A stretch of DNA of 64,000 nt from Yersinia massiliensis CCUG 53443 (GTDB lineage: Bacteria; Pseudomonadota; Gammaproteobacteria; Enterobacterales; Enterobacteriaceae): NCBI RefSeq assembly GCF_000312485.1, contig NZ_HE997652.1:1-64000 (forward strand), given 5' to 3'. The notes under the pieces were generated by a model. The model saw nothing but the letters and a program-made list of their open reading frames with translations. It did no database searches and had not been told where the DNA came from. Of the stretch, positions 7,632-16,270 are shown piece after piece (positions within the stretch are counted from its first letter, which is position 1; each line of letters opens with the position of its first letter). Both the position numbers and the translations under genes were made by a program.

Positions 7632-9782
7632 CTAACGCAGGAAAGGTGGAGGCGTGAGGGTTTGGTTAAAGCAGTTGTCATAATAGCTCTGAATATTATC
7701 CATGCGGCTACGGTTCTTCAGGATGCGCTGAATTAATAAGGTGGTATTCACCACTAAGCAGACAATCAGTGCTAACAGCAATAGGCTGGTCCCCAAATAA
7801 CGGCTGAGCATCATCATATCCGGTTCGCTATGCAATGAGATATGCCGCGTGCCATTGGCATCGACGGTAATATTGGTAATGATACCCTCGGCCTTGAATG
7901 GGGTATTCAGCAGCAGCCCTGAAAGTCGCTGCAATTCACGCCATTGTTCTAGGGCCGTGAAATCAAACAGTGGGACAGCAGGCGTCGGGTGATTCACCAA
8001 CTGTTTACCTTCATCGCTGGTGATGAGGAACCCTCCTGGCGGCGGGCTGTTTAATGCCTCAGTCGCTAGATGTGTTTCACGGTAAACAAAGGATGAGGTG
8101 GCGGTTTTAACCAGATTTTCTAGCGTGTCGGCGCTCACGGGGCGTAACAAAACGTTCATGCCTTTCAAGGTGCCTGATTGCGCTCGTTTGACCAAGGCTG
8201 ACCAATTCTTCGCGTTACCCAAATTCACTAATGCATTTTTCAGGCGTATACAATCGCTATCTGCACCACATAACGTCTGCGTTTTTAAGACAATATCTGC
8301 GAAGTCATCCAACAAAATCATACCGGATTTTTCAATCGCGGTTGCCAACTGCGGGTTAACATTGGCGTCGGTGCCTTGGGGATGTAACTGATGATTAACG
8401 GTTGTCATCAATGCGGCGGCTTTTTCAATCGTCTCAGACTCAGGTAATGGCAGAGGAGCCGCGTTATTCCAATAGATTCCGGAGCAATCAAAGGGGGTAA
8501 ATGCGAAGCTATGTGGGTTCTGTGAATTTGGCGGTACATAGCACATGCCTGTTCCCTGTGCTTTTAGCATATCGCCAATATGCAATGGCATTTTTTCTAG
8601 GGCTTCAACACTGGTGACCTGCTGGCTTTGCGCCCCTTGTAGCCAAGCGACGCTCAATTTTAGTGGTAAACCAAGGGGGACATAGATAAGTAAGAGTGCC
8701 ATTACCAGCAAGGAGCCTGCCATTAGCGCCAGATTTTTCCCCCAGCGTTGCAGCGGGAAATGTTTCATTTCATCGTGCAAGGATAAAAAGCGTCCTTGGC
8801 GAATCACCTGGCGGTTGAGGTAGATATCAATATTGGTTTTTTTACCCAAGTCATGGGCGAAATAAGGCCCCCAATGGGCCGGATAAATCAGGTCGACAAT
8901 CCCGAGAGAGATATTACTCATCTGCCCCTGATTGGATTCACCAAAGAGTCCCCAGCGTTTGGGCGTCCCACTCAAGCAATGGACTTCGCGCAAATCTTTT
9001 TCTGATACCGGTCGAAACATATTCCAGCATGCCCAGCCCGTTAATGTTGCCGCGATAATCACTAGCCACGGCAGAATGACGGCTGGCCCAATCAGGGCGA
9101 AAAATAGCAAAAGCAGTGCCAGACAAATGGCTAAGGCTTCTTTTAAACCATTCGCACTATGCAGCGCATATTCTTCTGCTGTTTCCTTACGAATATTCAG
9201 TAGCTCAATATGTTCACTGTCCGCTTTTCGGATGGAGGCATTTTGCGCGGTAGAGGGCAAAATAGGCTGATAAGGGCTTTCGGGTTGATGATCTTTCAAC
9301 GTGTGGCCGTTAAGGGAAATCACCAACGGAATGGTCTGAGTTTGGATAAATTCGACATCATTATCCTGAGTAATGTATTGCTCCCATGACACCGGCAAAT
9401 GGACTTCAATCGAATCAAGGTAATAGCGCCATTTATTGGGTTCATCGCTTGCCACACCGTAGCGAGTAATCGCACGCGATACGGAGTAAACCTTGTCACT
9501 TTGGGGGGTGAGAACCAGTTTTGTGGGCGTCAGATCGCGATTGGCTAGGGTGTTGGGATCAAAGGTTGTTAGCGTTTTGAAGCCGGTCTTCTCGTCTTGC
9601 TGGCTGAGGAGATAATTCTCAATATTAACGCGTTCTTCCGGTGTCAGTGTGCGGTACGTGGGTTTCACAAATGGCTGTATTGCGGCTACGGGAAGGCGAG
9701 GGCGGAATTTGAACCACCAAAGTAAACCTACTGCGATCAGACTGGTCAACAGTAAGGCCAATATTAAAACTATTGTGCTCAT
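7632..9782 (-). CDS. igaA: IgaA/YrfF/UmoB inner-membrane repressor of the Rcs phosphorelay
   Basis: A 716-residue inner-membrane protein that holds the RcsCDB envelope-stress relay off; loss of it in Salmonella causes toxic over-activation. The sequence shows a first membrane segment at 2-24, a hydrophobic pair around 216-255, another at about 350-372 and a last one near the C terminus (YLGTSLLLLALIVCLVV). Cytoplasmic stretches lie between the first segments, and a large periplasmic region with cysteines (MCYVPP, FDCSGIYW, TLCGADSDCIRL) lies before the last. It is the first gene of the leftward igaA-yrfG-hslR-hslO run. The same window holds three RcsAB-like boxes at 0.6-3.6 kb. Confidence 0.94.
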   Translation of the reverse strand: MSTIVLILALLLTSLIAVGLLWWFKFRPRLPVAAIQPFVKPTYRTLTPEERVNIENYLLSQQDEKTGFKTLTTFDPNTLANRDLTPTKLVLTPQSDKVYSVSRAITRYGVASDEPNKWRYYLDSIEVHLPVSWEQYITQDNDVEFIQTQTIPLVISLNGHTLKDHQPESPYQPILPSTAQNASIRKADSEHIELLNIRKETAEEYALHSANGLKEALAICLALLLLFFALIGPAVILPWLVIIAATLTGWACWNMFRPVSEKDLREVHCLSGTPKRWGLFGESNQGQMSNISLGIVDLIYPAHWGPYFAHDLGKKTNIDIYLNRQVIRQGRFLSLHDEMKHFPLQRWGKNLALMAGSLLVMALLLIYVPLGLPLKLSVAWLQGAQSQQVTSVEALEKMPLHIGDMLKAQGTGMCYVPPNSQNPHSFAFTPFDCSGIYWNNAAPLPLPESETIEKAAALMTTVNHQLHPQGTDANVNPQLATAIEKSGMILLDDFADIVLKTQTLCGADSDCIRLKNALVNLGNAKNWSALVKRAQSGTLKGMNVLLRPVSADTLENLVKTATSSFVYRETHLATEALNSPPPGGFLITSDEGKQLVNHPTPAVPLFDFTALEQWRELQRLSGLLLNTPFKAEGIITNITVDANGTRHISLHSEPDMMMLSRYLGTSLLLLALIVCLVVNTTLLIQRILKNRSRMDNIQSYYDNCFNQTLTPPPFLR

Positions 9783-10298
9783 CCCATCCCCATCTGAGCG
9801 CCCCTGACTTACGTCAACTCTATGAAAAAAAGCATATAATTCGTAAACACAGTTTATACGTAAATACAGTGCAGAGGTACATAGCAGCGTTATTCAGTAG
9901 ACATATGCTACACGCAATTATCCATCAAGATAACTAATATAGTGCTCTTTAACTGCCTGTAGACTGATCAGGGTAGCAAGGCTAATACATCGCTAATATC
10001 AGCATAATCTTATTTTCAAACGCAACTTTTTACGTGCATTCAGCGGGGATTGAGTGAAATTTCACCGATTGAATATTGACTAAGCTCGCCTTCATGTTAA
10101 AAACAGGTAAATTATATCTAACTGACATTGCGATAAAGGTTCTCATTAACGCACAATGTGATCAAGTTCTAATAAATCTCAGGACAACTTATCTAGGTAA
10201 TCATTATCGGCAAAAAATAGCGCGTTAAGTCACTATAAAAGTCCTGATTATCGCGATATGAGTCCATTTGGCAGTGAGTTTTTAATTTTGGGGCCATC
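9783..10298. other. Divergent igaA-nudE intergenic region (516 bp)
   Basis: AT-rich and must carry the igaA and nudE promoters. The only clear structure is a 12-bp palindrome GTGAAATTTCAC at 10054-10065. I found no conserved riboswitch, small open frame or known operator. Its size is unusual for this gene-dense window. Confidence 0.5.
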
Positions 10299-10856
10299 AT
10301 GAAACACCTGCAAAAACCAAAAATTCTTAAAATAGAAACGATTGCCCGCTCTCGCTTATTTACTGTCGAAGCGGTGGATTTGGCATTTAGTAATGGGGCA
10401 CAACGTGTTTATGAGCGTATGCGTCCATCTAATCGTGAAGCCGTGATGATTGTGCCGATTATCGGCGATGATCTATTACTGATTCGTGAGTATGCGGTTG
10501 GTATTGAAGCGTATGAGTTAGGCTTCCCTAAAGGGTTGATTGATCCTGGAGAAGACGTGTTGGAGGCCGCGAATCGCGAGCTGATGGAGGAAGTGGGATT
10601 TGGTGCTGAACGTTTTGACTACCTCACGAAACTGACCATGGCACCGTCCTATTTCTCCAGCAAAATGAATATTGTGATTGCCCATAACCTCTATCCGCAA
10701 AGTTTGGAAGGTGATGAGCCAGAGCCGTTGCCGCAAGTACGTTGGCCGATTGCGAATATGATGGCATTGCTTGATGAGCCAGATTTCTGTGAGGCCCGTA
10801 ATGTTAGCGCACTGTTTTTGGCACAGGCATTTCTTAACCGCACCGATATCGATTAA
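10299..10856 (+). CDS. nudE: ADP compounds hydrolase, Nudix family
   Basis: A 185-residue Nudix enzyme that cleaves ADP-ribose, Ap3A and NADH to mononucleotides. The Nudix box is complete: GLIDPGEDVLEAANRELMEE then VGF, with the catalytic REx2EE glutamates. The start ATGAAACACCTGCAAAAACC is the usual one. It is divergent from igaA and convergent with mrcA, as in E. coli. Confidence 0.95.
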   Translation: MKHLQKPKILKIETIARSRLFTVEAVDLAFSNGAQRVYERMRPSNREAVMIVPIIGDDLLLIREYAVGIEAYELGFPKGLIDPGEDVLEAANRELMEEVGFGAERFDYLTKLTMAPSYFSSKMNIVIAHNLYPQSLEGDEPEPLPQVRWPIANMMALLDEPDFCEARNVSALFLAQAFLNRTDID

Positions 10857-10920
10857 TTCTCCGCATCAGAAATGGGTGTTGCTGGCTATCCAATATAAAG
10901 CCAGAAAAATAGAGAGACAG

Positions 10921-10955
10921 AAAAGCCGGGATGATCTTGCGATCTCCCGGCTTTT
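10921..10955 (+). terminator. nudE terminator
   Basis: AAAAGCCGGGA pairs with TCCCGGCTTTTT. It is followed by CATTTTTATTC on the plus strand and lies 65 bp after the nudE stop. It may also stop mrcA transcription coming from the right. Confidence 0.85.
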
Positions 10956-11015
10956 TCATTTTTATTCACTTTTTCATTCACGCTAATAACTTCGTTAGAC
11001 TGAATGACAGTGATA

Positions 11016-13571
11016 TCAGAACAACTCGTGGGTTTGACCGTTATCCATTAGCGTCGTCCCTGCCTCATGCACCGAATACTCGGTTGGCTGAGTACCCTCG
11101 ATAAAGAACTCAGGGCGACTCCCCGGCCCACCGCTAGAGAGCTTGCCAGTTTGTTTATCAATCACGACGCTAACGATACCCGGCGGTGGCGAGACGGTTT
11201 TTTCCGGCAAACCTGCGAGGGCTGCTTTCATAAAGTCATCCCATGCGGGTTGAGCCGTTTTCGCTCCACCTTCGGCCCCCGAGATCTGGTCAGGTATCGC
11301 CCCTGATGCTGAACTACGGCCTAAGTCGCGGCGATGGTCATCAAAACCAATCCAAACTGAGGTGACAGTATCTGGGCCATAGCCAGAGAACCAAGCATCT
11401 TTCGAGTTGTTAGTAGTACCGGTTTTGCCACCAATATCTTTACGTTTTAAATCACGCCCTGCACGCCAACCTGTTCCCATCCAACCCGGTTCCCCAAAGA
11501 TGTTGGAATTCAGCGCATCGCGCATCAGGAAGGCTAACGGTGTACTGATCACATGTGGCGCATATTGTTCATCGCTATTGAGCCTAGCCTGATCAGGCGT
11601 AACTTGTTCCAGTTCAGGCACGGGAACATTGTTGGCTGCGTTGTTCTGGGATGTCACGACGTTTTCGACGTTATCATCTGACAGCACAACTGAGCGCTGA
11701 GTGTCGCCATAAATAACCGGCAAGTTACAGTCTTCGCAGACAATTTTAGGCTTCGCTTCGAATAGCACATTGCCGACATCATCGGTGATTTTGGTGATGA
11801 AATAAGGGTCAACTAAATAACCCCCATTTGCCAGCACCGCGTAACCACGCACTAACTGCAATGGTGTAAATGATGCTGAACCTAAAGCCAGTGATTCCGA
11901 ATGCACAATATTCTGCGCAGGGAAGCCAAAGCGTTGCAGATATTCAGCGGCATAATCCACACCCATCGCACGCATTGCCCGCACCATCACCACGTTCTTC
12001 GACTGGCCTAAACCTTGACGCAAACGAATTGGACCATCGTAAGTGGGCGGTGAGTTTTTTGGCCGCCAATCGGTACCGGCACCGGCATCCCAACGGGTGA
12101 TAGGTAAGTCGTTGAGGATAGTAGCGAGTGTCAGTCCTTTATCCATCGCTGCGGTATACAGGAAAGGTTTGATATTTGAACCAACCTGACGCAGTGCTTG
12201 TGTGGCACGGTTGAATTTACTTTGGTTAAAGTCAAAACCACCAACCAAGGCTTTAATCGCACCGTTATTCGGATCGATGGAAACCAAGGCTGAGTTGACG
12301 TCCGGCACCTGTGCTAGCCACCAGTTATCCTCGACTTTCCTCACCCAAATTTGCTGGCCGGGTTGCACCACATCAGTCACTTGTTTTGGTGTCGGCCCTT
12401 GAGCATTGTCTGACTTAAACGGGCGTGCCCAACGCATACCTGACATTGGCAGCGTGACATTACTGCCATCGGCCAGCATGGCGGTGGCTTGTGTTGCATT
12501 CGCTTCGGTGACTACGGCGGGGAGCAACGGGCCATAGACTGGCAGCGTTTTCAGCGAATCAAGAATCTGTTCGCGGCTCCACGCACTCTCACCAACCTTC
12601 CACAACACATTGGATGGGCCACGATAGCCATGGCGCATATCATAAGCCAACACATTGGCGCGTAAGGATTCAACCGCCGCCAACTGGAGTTTGCGTGTAA
12701 TGGTGGTATAGACCTGATAGCCGTCGGTATAGGCATTCTCACCGTAACGCTTGATCATCTCTTGACGCACCATTTCAGACAAATAGGGTGCAGAGAAGGC
12801 AATTTGCGGTGCATGGTAGTTAGCGACAATATCTTCGCTACGTGCCTGATCATATTGCGCTTGGGTGATGTACTTTTCATCCAACATGCGCGATAGCACG
12901 ACATTACGACGTGCGACAGCTCTATCATGTGAATAAAGCGGATTGAAGGTTGATGGCGCTTTGGGCAAACCGGCAATCATCGCCATCTGGCTAAGGGTCA
13001 ATTCGTTGACATCTTTACCGAAATACACCTGCGCGGCCGCACCGACACCATAGGCACGGTAACCGAGATAAATCTTGTTCAGATACAACTCAAGAATTTC
13101 ATCTTTGGTAAGTAACTGTTCGATGCGAATGGCCAGAAATGCTTCCTTGATTTTACGCATCAAGGTCCGCTCTGGGCTTAAGAAAAAGTTTCTCGCCAAT
13201 TGTTGGGTAATGGTACTCGCCCCTTGGGAGGCTCGACCAGAAACCATGGCAATAGAGGCGGCACGTAGGATACCGACGGGATCCACACCATGATGGTCGT
13301 AGAACCGGCTATCTTCCGTCGCAATAAACGCATGCACCATCTCTGGTGGAATTTGTTTTAGCGTTAACGGAATACGGCGTTTCTCACCGTATTGAGCGAT
13401 CAATTCGCCTTCGGCGCTATACACCAACATAGGGGTTTGCAGCCGGACATCTTTCAGTGTGGCAACATCAGGTAGCTGAGGCTCAATATATTTGTAGAGA
13501 CCAAATATCGAGGCTGCTCCCAGTAAAATGCAACACACCACAAGGATCAAAAAATACTTTACGAACTTCAC
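11016..13571 (-). CDS. mrcA: Penicillin-binding protein 1A (bifunctional peptidoglycan synthase)
   Basis: An 851-residue class A PBP: a membrane anchor at about 5-28, a GT51 glycosyltransferase domain with the catalytic EDSRFYDHHGVD motif and STITQQLARN, an OB-like insertion, and a transpeptidase with the active serine in GSNIKPF, SxN in SKN and KTGTT. It polymerises glycan strands and cross-links peptides in the periplasm. I choose GTG 13571 because the family begins KFVKYFLILVVCC and its length then equals E. coli PBP1A (850); a TTG 24 bp upstream would add eight unconserved residues. The gene is monocistronic and divergent from hofM. Confidence 0.96.
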   Translation of the reverse strand: MKFVKYFLILVVCCILLGAASIFGLYKYIEPQLPDVATLKDVRLQTPMLVYSAEGELIAQYGEKRRIPLTLKQIPPEMVHAFIATEDSRFYDHHGVDPVGILRAASIAMVSGRASQGASTITQQLARNFFLSPERTLMRKIKEAFLAIRIEQLLTKDEILELYLNKIYLGYRAYGVGAAAQVYFGKDVNELTLSQMAMIAGLPKAPSTFNPLYSHDRAVARRNVVLSRMLDEKYITQAQYDQARSEDIVANYHAPQIAFSAPYLSEMVRQEMIKRYGENAYTDGYQVYTTITRKLQLAAVESLRANVLAYDMRHGYRGPSNVLWKVGESAWSREQILDSLKTLPVYGPLLPAVVTEANATQATAMLADGSNVTLPMSGMRWARPFKSDNAQGPTPKQVTDVVQPGQQIWVRKVEDNWWLAQVPDVNSALVSIDPNNGAIKALVGGFDFNQSKFNRATQALRQVGSNIKPFLYTAAMDKGLTLATILNDLPITRWDAGAGTDWRPKNSPPTYDGPIRLRQGLGQSKNVVMVRAMRAMGVDYAAEYLQRFGFPAQNIVHSESLALGSASFTPLQLVRGYAVLANGGYLVDPYFITKITDDVGNVLFEAKPKIVCEDCNLPVIYGDTQRSVVLSDDNVENVVTSQNNAANNVPVPELEQVTPDQARLNSDEQYAPHVISTPLAFLMRDALNSNIFGEPGWMGTGWRAGRDLKRKDIGGKTGTTNNSKDAWFSGYGPDTVTSVWIGFDDHRRDLGRSSASGAIPDQISGAEGGAKTAQPAWDDFMKAALAGLPEKTVSPPPGIVSVVIDKQTGKLSSGGPGSRPEFFIEGTQPTEYSVHEAGTTLMDNGQTHELF

Positions 13572-13690
13572 CTGAGATTTCCCATTCAATGTCAATTGGG
13601 CAGTTTATAAACAACCGCGCCGTAGTATAAAGGCAAGCCCTTAACATGGATACGTTCTTTTATTCTCTCTCGACAAGGAGGTCGACAAAG

Positions 13691-14743
13691 ATGTACTCAC
13701 AATATTGGCAGGTTGGGCTGGATATTCAAATGGAGGCAATACGCGCCTTGGCAGTTGTCAAACGCCGTCATGGTTGGCAACTGCGTTACTGGTGGGCTCA
13801 AACCTTACCTGCCGGAACGTTGCGCGACGGCATTTTACATCAGCCAGCAATCGTTAGCGACACACTCAAATTATTACGTAAACAATTACCGAGACATATT
13901 TCATTACGTATTGCATTGCCCGCACAGAGGATATTGCAACATTCGATGTTTGCGCCAGAGCGGCGTCTACGGGAGTCAGAATGCGAGGGCTATGTACAAG
14001 CTGCAGCCAACAGAGCGTTTCCTGTGAGCAGTGAAGGGCTGGCACTGGATTATCGCATTGATACTTCATCGAATCGTGAAGCCGCATCTAGTCATAATCA
14101 TTCATCTGGCAATAACAATGCATCTGCTAATAACAATGTATCTGGTACTGCTCATCACAGATCACATACGAACGAGTTACTGATTACCGCAGCTCGCCAG
14201 TCAGAAATCCAGCAATGGCAACGGTGTTTACATCAAGCGGGTTTGCCCTCACAGGTTATTGATATTACGCCTTGTGCTTTACGCTATATGGCGGTTGCGG
14301 CAGGGTTAACGGGGCCATATTGGTTGATTCACCGCTTGGCAAATGAGTGGCTATGGGTTTCTTCTCATGAGATGCCATTTGAGTTTGGTGTGGTCGCCAT
14401 TGATACAGATGATGGGGTAGGTACTTATCATGCGAATGATACTAGTCGTGTGATTAATACTGACCCTGTGATTGATGCTAATAGTAGCGTGCCGTATACC
14501 CATTGCTCTAGGGTACTCGATCCGCTATCTGCATTGGTGGCACAGCTTCAGGCCCGTTCTATCGATCAAGGCACTGTACCGATGAGGGTGTACTACAGCA
14601 GCACAATAGATGAACATTTCCCTGAAAATACGCTTCGTTGGTCAACTTTTAAGGCATTTAGCCAGTACCAGCCACCTCTCCCTTCTTTACCATCAGCTTA
14701 TACTCTGGCGGGAGGGCTGGCATTACGACCAGCGGATGTGTGA
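13691..14743 (+). CDS. hofM: HofM, type IV pilus/DNA-uptake assembly protein (PilM-like), enlarged
   Basis: A 350-residue actin-fold protein of the PilM type, first gene of hofMNOPQ. In competent relatives the homologous operon (comA-E of Haemophilus) is needed for DNA uptake and, in E. coli, for using DNA as food. ATG 13691 is preceded by AAGGAGG at ideal spacing; the open frame begins 45 bp earlier without a ribosome site. It is clearly longer than E. coli HofM (about 260). The extra length includes a Ser/Asn/His-rich stretch around residues 130-160 built from an 18-bp tandem repeat (14103-14145), and an Asp/Asn-rich loop near residues 240-270. The frame is open throughout. Confidence 0.85.
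   Translation: MYSQYWQVGLDIQMEAIRALAVVKRRHGWQLRYWWAQTLPAGTLRDGILHQPAIVSDTLKLLRKQLPRHISLRIALPAQRILQHSMFAPERRLRESECEGYVQAAANRAFPVSSEGLALDYRIDTSSNREAASSHNHSSGNNNASANNNVSGTAHHRSHTNELLITAARQSEIQQWQRCLHQAGLPSQVIDITPCALRYMAVAAGLTGPYWLIHRLANEWLWVSSHEMPFEFGVVAIDTDDGVGTYHANDTSRVINTDPVIDANSSVPYTHCSRVLDPLSALVAQLQARSIDQGTVPMRVYYSSTIDEHFPENTLRWSTFKAFSQYQPPLPSLPSAYTLAGGLALRPADV
14103..14145 (+). repeat. In-frame 18-bp tandem repeat inside hofM
   Basis: CATCTGGCAATAACAATG is followed directly by CATCTGCTAATAACAATG and then a partial third unit TATCTGG. It encodes Ser-Gly/Ala-Asn-Asn-Asn-Ala/Val type repeats. Unit changes would keep the frame. Confidence 0.85.
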
Positions 14744-15291
14744 TGTATCAGGTTAATTTTTCATTATGGCGCGTTGAGCGCCGACTCACCCGCTACCGTT
14801 TTTGGCGTAATGCGGGTGTGTGCCAGTGCACGCTTTGGCTTATGGCACTGTTGATCGTTCAGGGGCAATCACGGGCGGTGCAAGTCGACCAGCAGGCTAA
14901 TTTGGCGGCGTTAACACAACAACAAATGGTATTAAGCCAGCAGCATCAGGCTGTGCAACAGGGAATGACTCAATTACAGCAGGCAGAGCAGCGTGCTCAG
15001 GTTTATCGTCAGGCACAGCAATCAACTTACCGTTACACCAGGTTATTGCAGCAGCTATCACAACACATCCCATCAAGCTGTTGGCTGGTCAACTTGTTAC
15101 CGCAAGATAATGGCTTCATTTTTGAGGCTATCAGTCAGGACTATGCCGCCATTGATATTTTCTTAGTGCAATTAAGTCGTCAGTCCTCACTGACTAATGT
15201 GCGCTTACAAAAAATTGTTCAGCAGGATGACGGTACTTTTCGCTTCAGTGTGTGGGCGGATCGGCAGCAGGGGGAAGATAACCATGAATAA
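14743..15291 (+). CDS. hofN: HofN, PilN-like fimbrial assembly protein
   Basis: A 182-residue bitopic inner-membrane protein: a cytoplasmic head (YQVNFSLWRVERRLTRYRFWR), a membrane segment around 27-42 (CQCTLWLMALLIV), then a Gln-rich coiled coil (QQQMVLSQQHQAVQQ...) and a small periplasmic domain. PilN partners PilM and PilO in the alignment complex. ATG 14743 overlaps the hofM stop (TGATG), while GTG 14740 is possible. The 8-bp overlap with hofO points to coupled translation. Confidence 0.85.
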   Translation: MYQVNFSLWRVERRLTRYRFWRNAGVCQCTLWLMALLIVQGQSRAVQVDQQANLAALTQQQMVLSQQHQAVQQGMTQLQQAEQRAQVYRQAQQSTYRYTRLLQQLSQHIPSSCWLVNLLPQDNGFIFEAISQDYAAIDIFLVQLSRQSSLTNVRLQKIVQQDDGTFRFSVWADRQQGEDNHE

Positions 15292-15847
15292 GACATTACA
15301 GCATTGGATGGATAGGCCCGGCTGGCAACTCTGTTTATGGCAATGGGGGTTATTGGGGCTATTTAGCACAATCGCTTATGGCATGTTGCTGCGCCCCGCA
15401 TGGCAGCAACAGAGGATGGCTGAGAGTAACCTTATTCAGGCTCAGCAGCAGATTGAGCACCAACAATCTATTTTGGCTGCATTACCTGCACTTTCACTCA
15501 TTCGCCAACAAATAGCGGCTGCCGCTGAGGAAGAAAGCGCATGGCAGCAAAATGACCGCTCGTTGGCCCATCTCGTCGGTCAATTAATAGCGCCCTTTGG
15601 TGGGCAGGTCGTGGCGTGGCAACGTCAATCTGAACCGCGTACTGGTGTAGAGCCGGATTTATTCCAGCTTCGTCAATGGCATGCGACCTTGCGCGTCAAT
15701 TTCCATGGGCTGCTTCATTTATTTCATCATTTATCGCAGAGCTCGGCCCCTATTCAAGTCGAACGGGTGGAAGTTAAAAGCACGAACACTGAACTTATCG
15801 TGACAATGAGTTTGAAAGAATACCTTGTGGGGAGCGCCCATGAATAA
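15284..15847 (+). CDS. hofO: HofO, PilO-like fimbrial assembly protein
   Basis: A 187-residue predicted inner-membrane protein with a short cytoplasmic N terminus, one membrane segment (LCLWQWGLLGLFSTIAYGMLL, roughly residues 15-36), a Gln-rich coiled coil and a ferredoxin-like periplasmic domain, as in PilO. ATG 15284 has GGGGAAG upstream. An in-frame ATG 87 bp earlier lies wholly inside hofN and is rejected. It overlaps hofN and hofP by 8 bp each, a tight translational unit. Confidence 0.85.
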   Translation: MNKTLQHWMDRPGWQLCLWQWGLLGLFSTIAYGMLLRPAWQQQRMAESNLIQAQQQIEHQQSILAALPALSLIRQQIAAAAEEESAWQQNDRSLAHLVGQLIAPFGGQVVAWQRQSEPRTGVEPDLFQLRQWHATLRVNFHGLLHLFHHLSQSSAPIQVERVEVKSTNTELIVTMSLKEYLVGSAHE

Positions 15848-16223
15848 GGACAGCAGGGTGCTGGGGTTAAGGGTGATCATCTTATTAGTTTCTACTTTGG
15901 TTGCTACTGTTTATGCCGAAACAGCGGTGTCTACCGAGGCTGCCGAGCGTGATCCTTTTCAAAAAGTGTCGACAGAATCTTGTCACCTTGATCGAGAACG
16001 GCTAGCCAGTTGGCAACTACAAGGCATTGTGAGTGGTGTGGAATACCAATCCGGTTGGGGGCAATGGCCTAATGGGAACCGGCAGAAGCTGGTCGTTGGA
16101 CAACAGTTGCTGCCAAATTGGCAAGTGACCCACATTAATTCACGGCAGGTGAATTTACAGCAGCTAAATCCAAATATAGCGTGTGCGGGGCAGTCCTCCA
16201 CGCAGGTGCTGTCGATGCGTTGA
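15840..16223 (+). CDS. hofP: HofP, PilP-like periplasmic/lipoprotein component
   Basis: A 127-residue small exported protein: a hydrophobic N terminus (VLGLRVIILLVSTLVATVYA) followed by a mature domain with RDPFQK and a short beta-rich region ending QVLSMR. PilP-like proteins link the inner-membrane assembly complex to the secretin. ATG 15840 has GGGGAG upstream and overlaps hofO; a TTG at 15825 is less likely. No lipobox cysteine is obvious, so the signal may be type I. It is followed by hofQ after 47 bp. Confidence 0.8.
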   Translation: MNKDSRVLGLRVIILLVSTLVATVYAETAVSTEAAERDPFQKVSTESCHLDRERLASWQLQGIVSGVEYQSGWGQWPNGNRQKLVVGQQLLPNWQVTHINSRQVNLQQLNPNIACAGQSSTQVLSMR

Positions 16224-16270
16224 GCTCCCCACGCTTGTGATAATAATCAGCATTAAAAGGAATTGATCTG

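Noticed and set aside
13596-13690. CRP-S (Sxy-dependent) site before hofM
   Set aside because: No TGCGA-N6-TCGCA-like sequence seen in this short gap.
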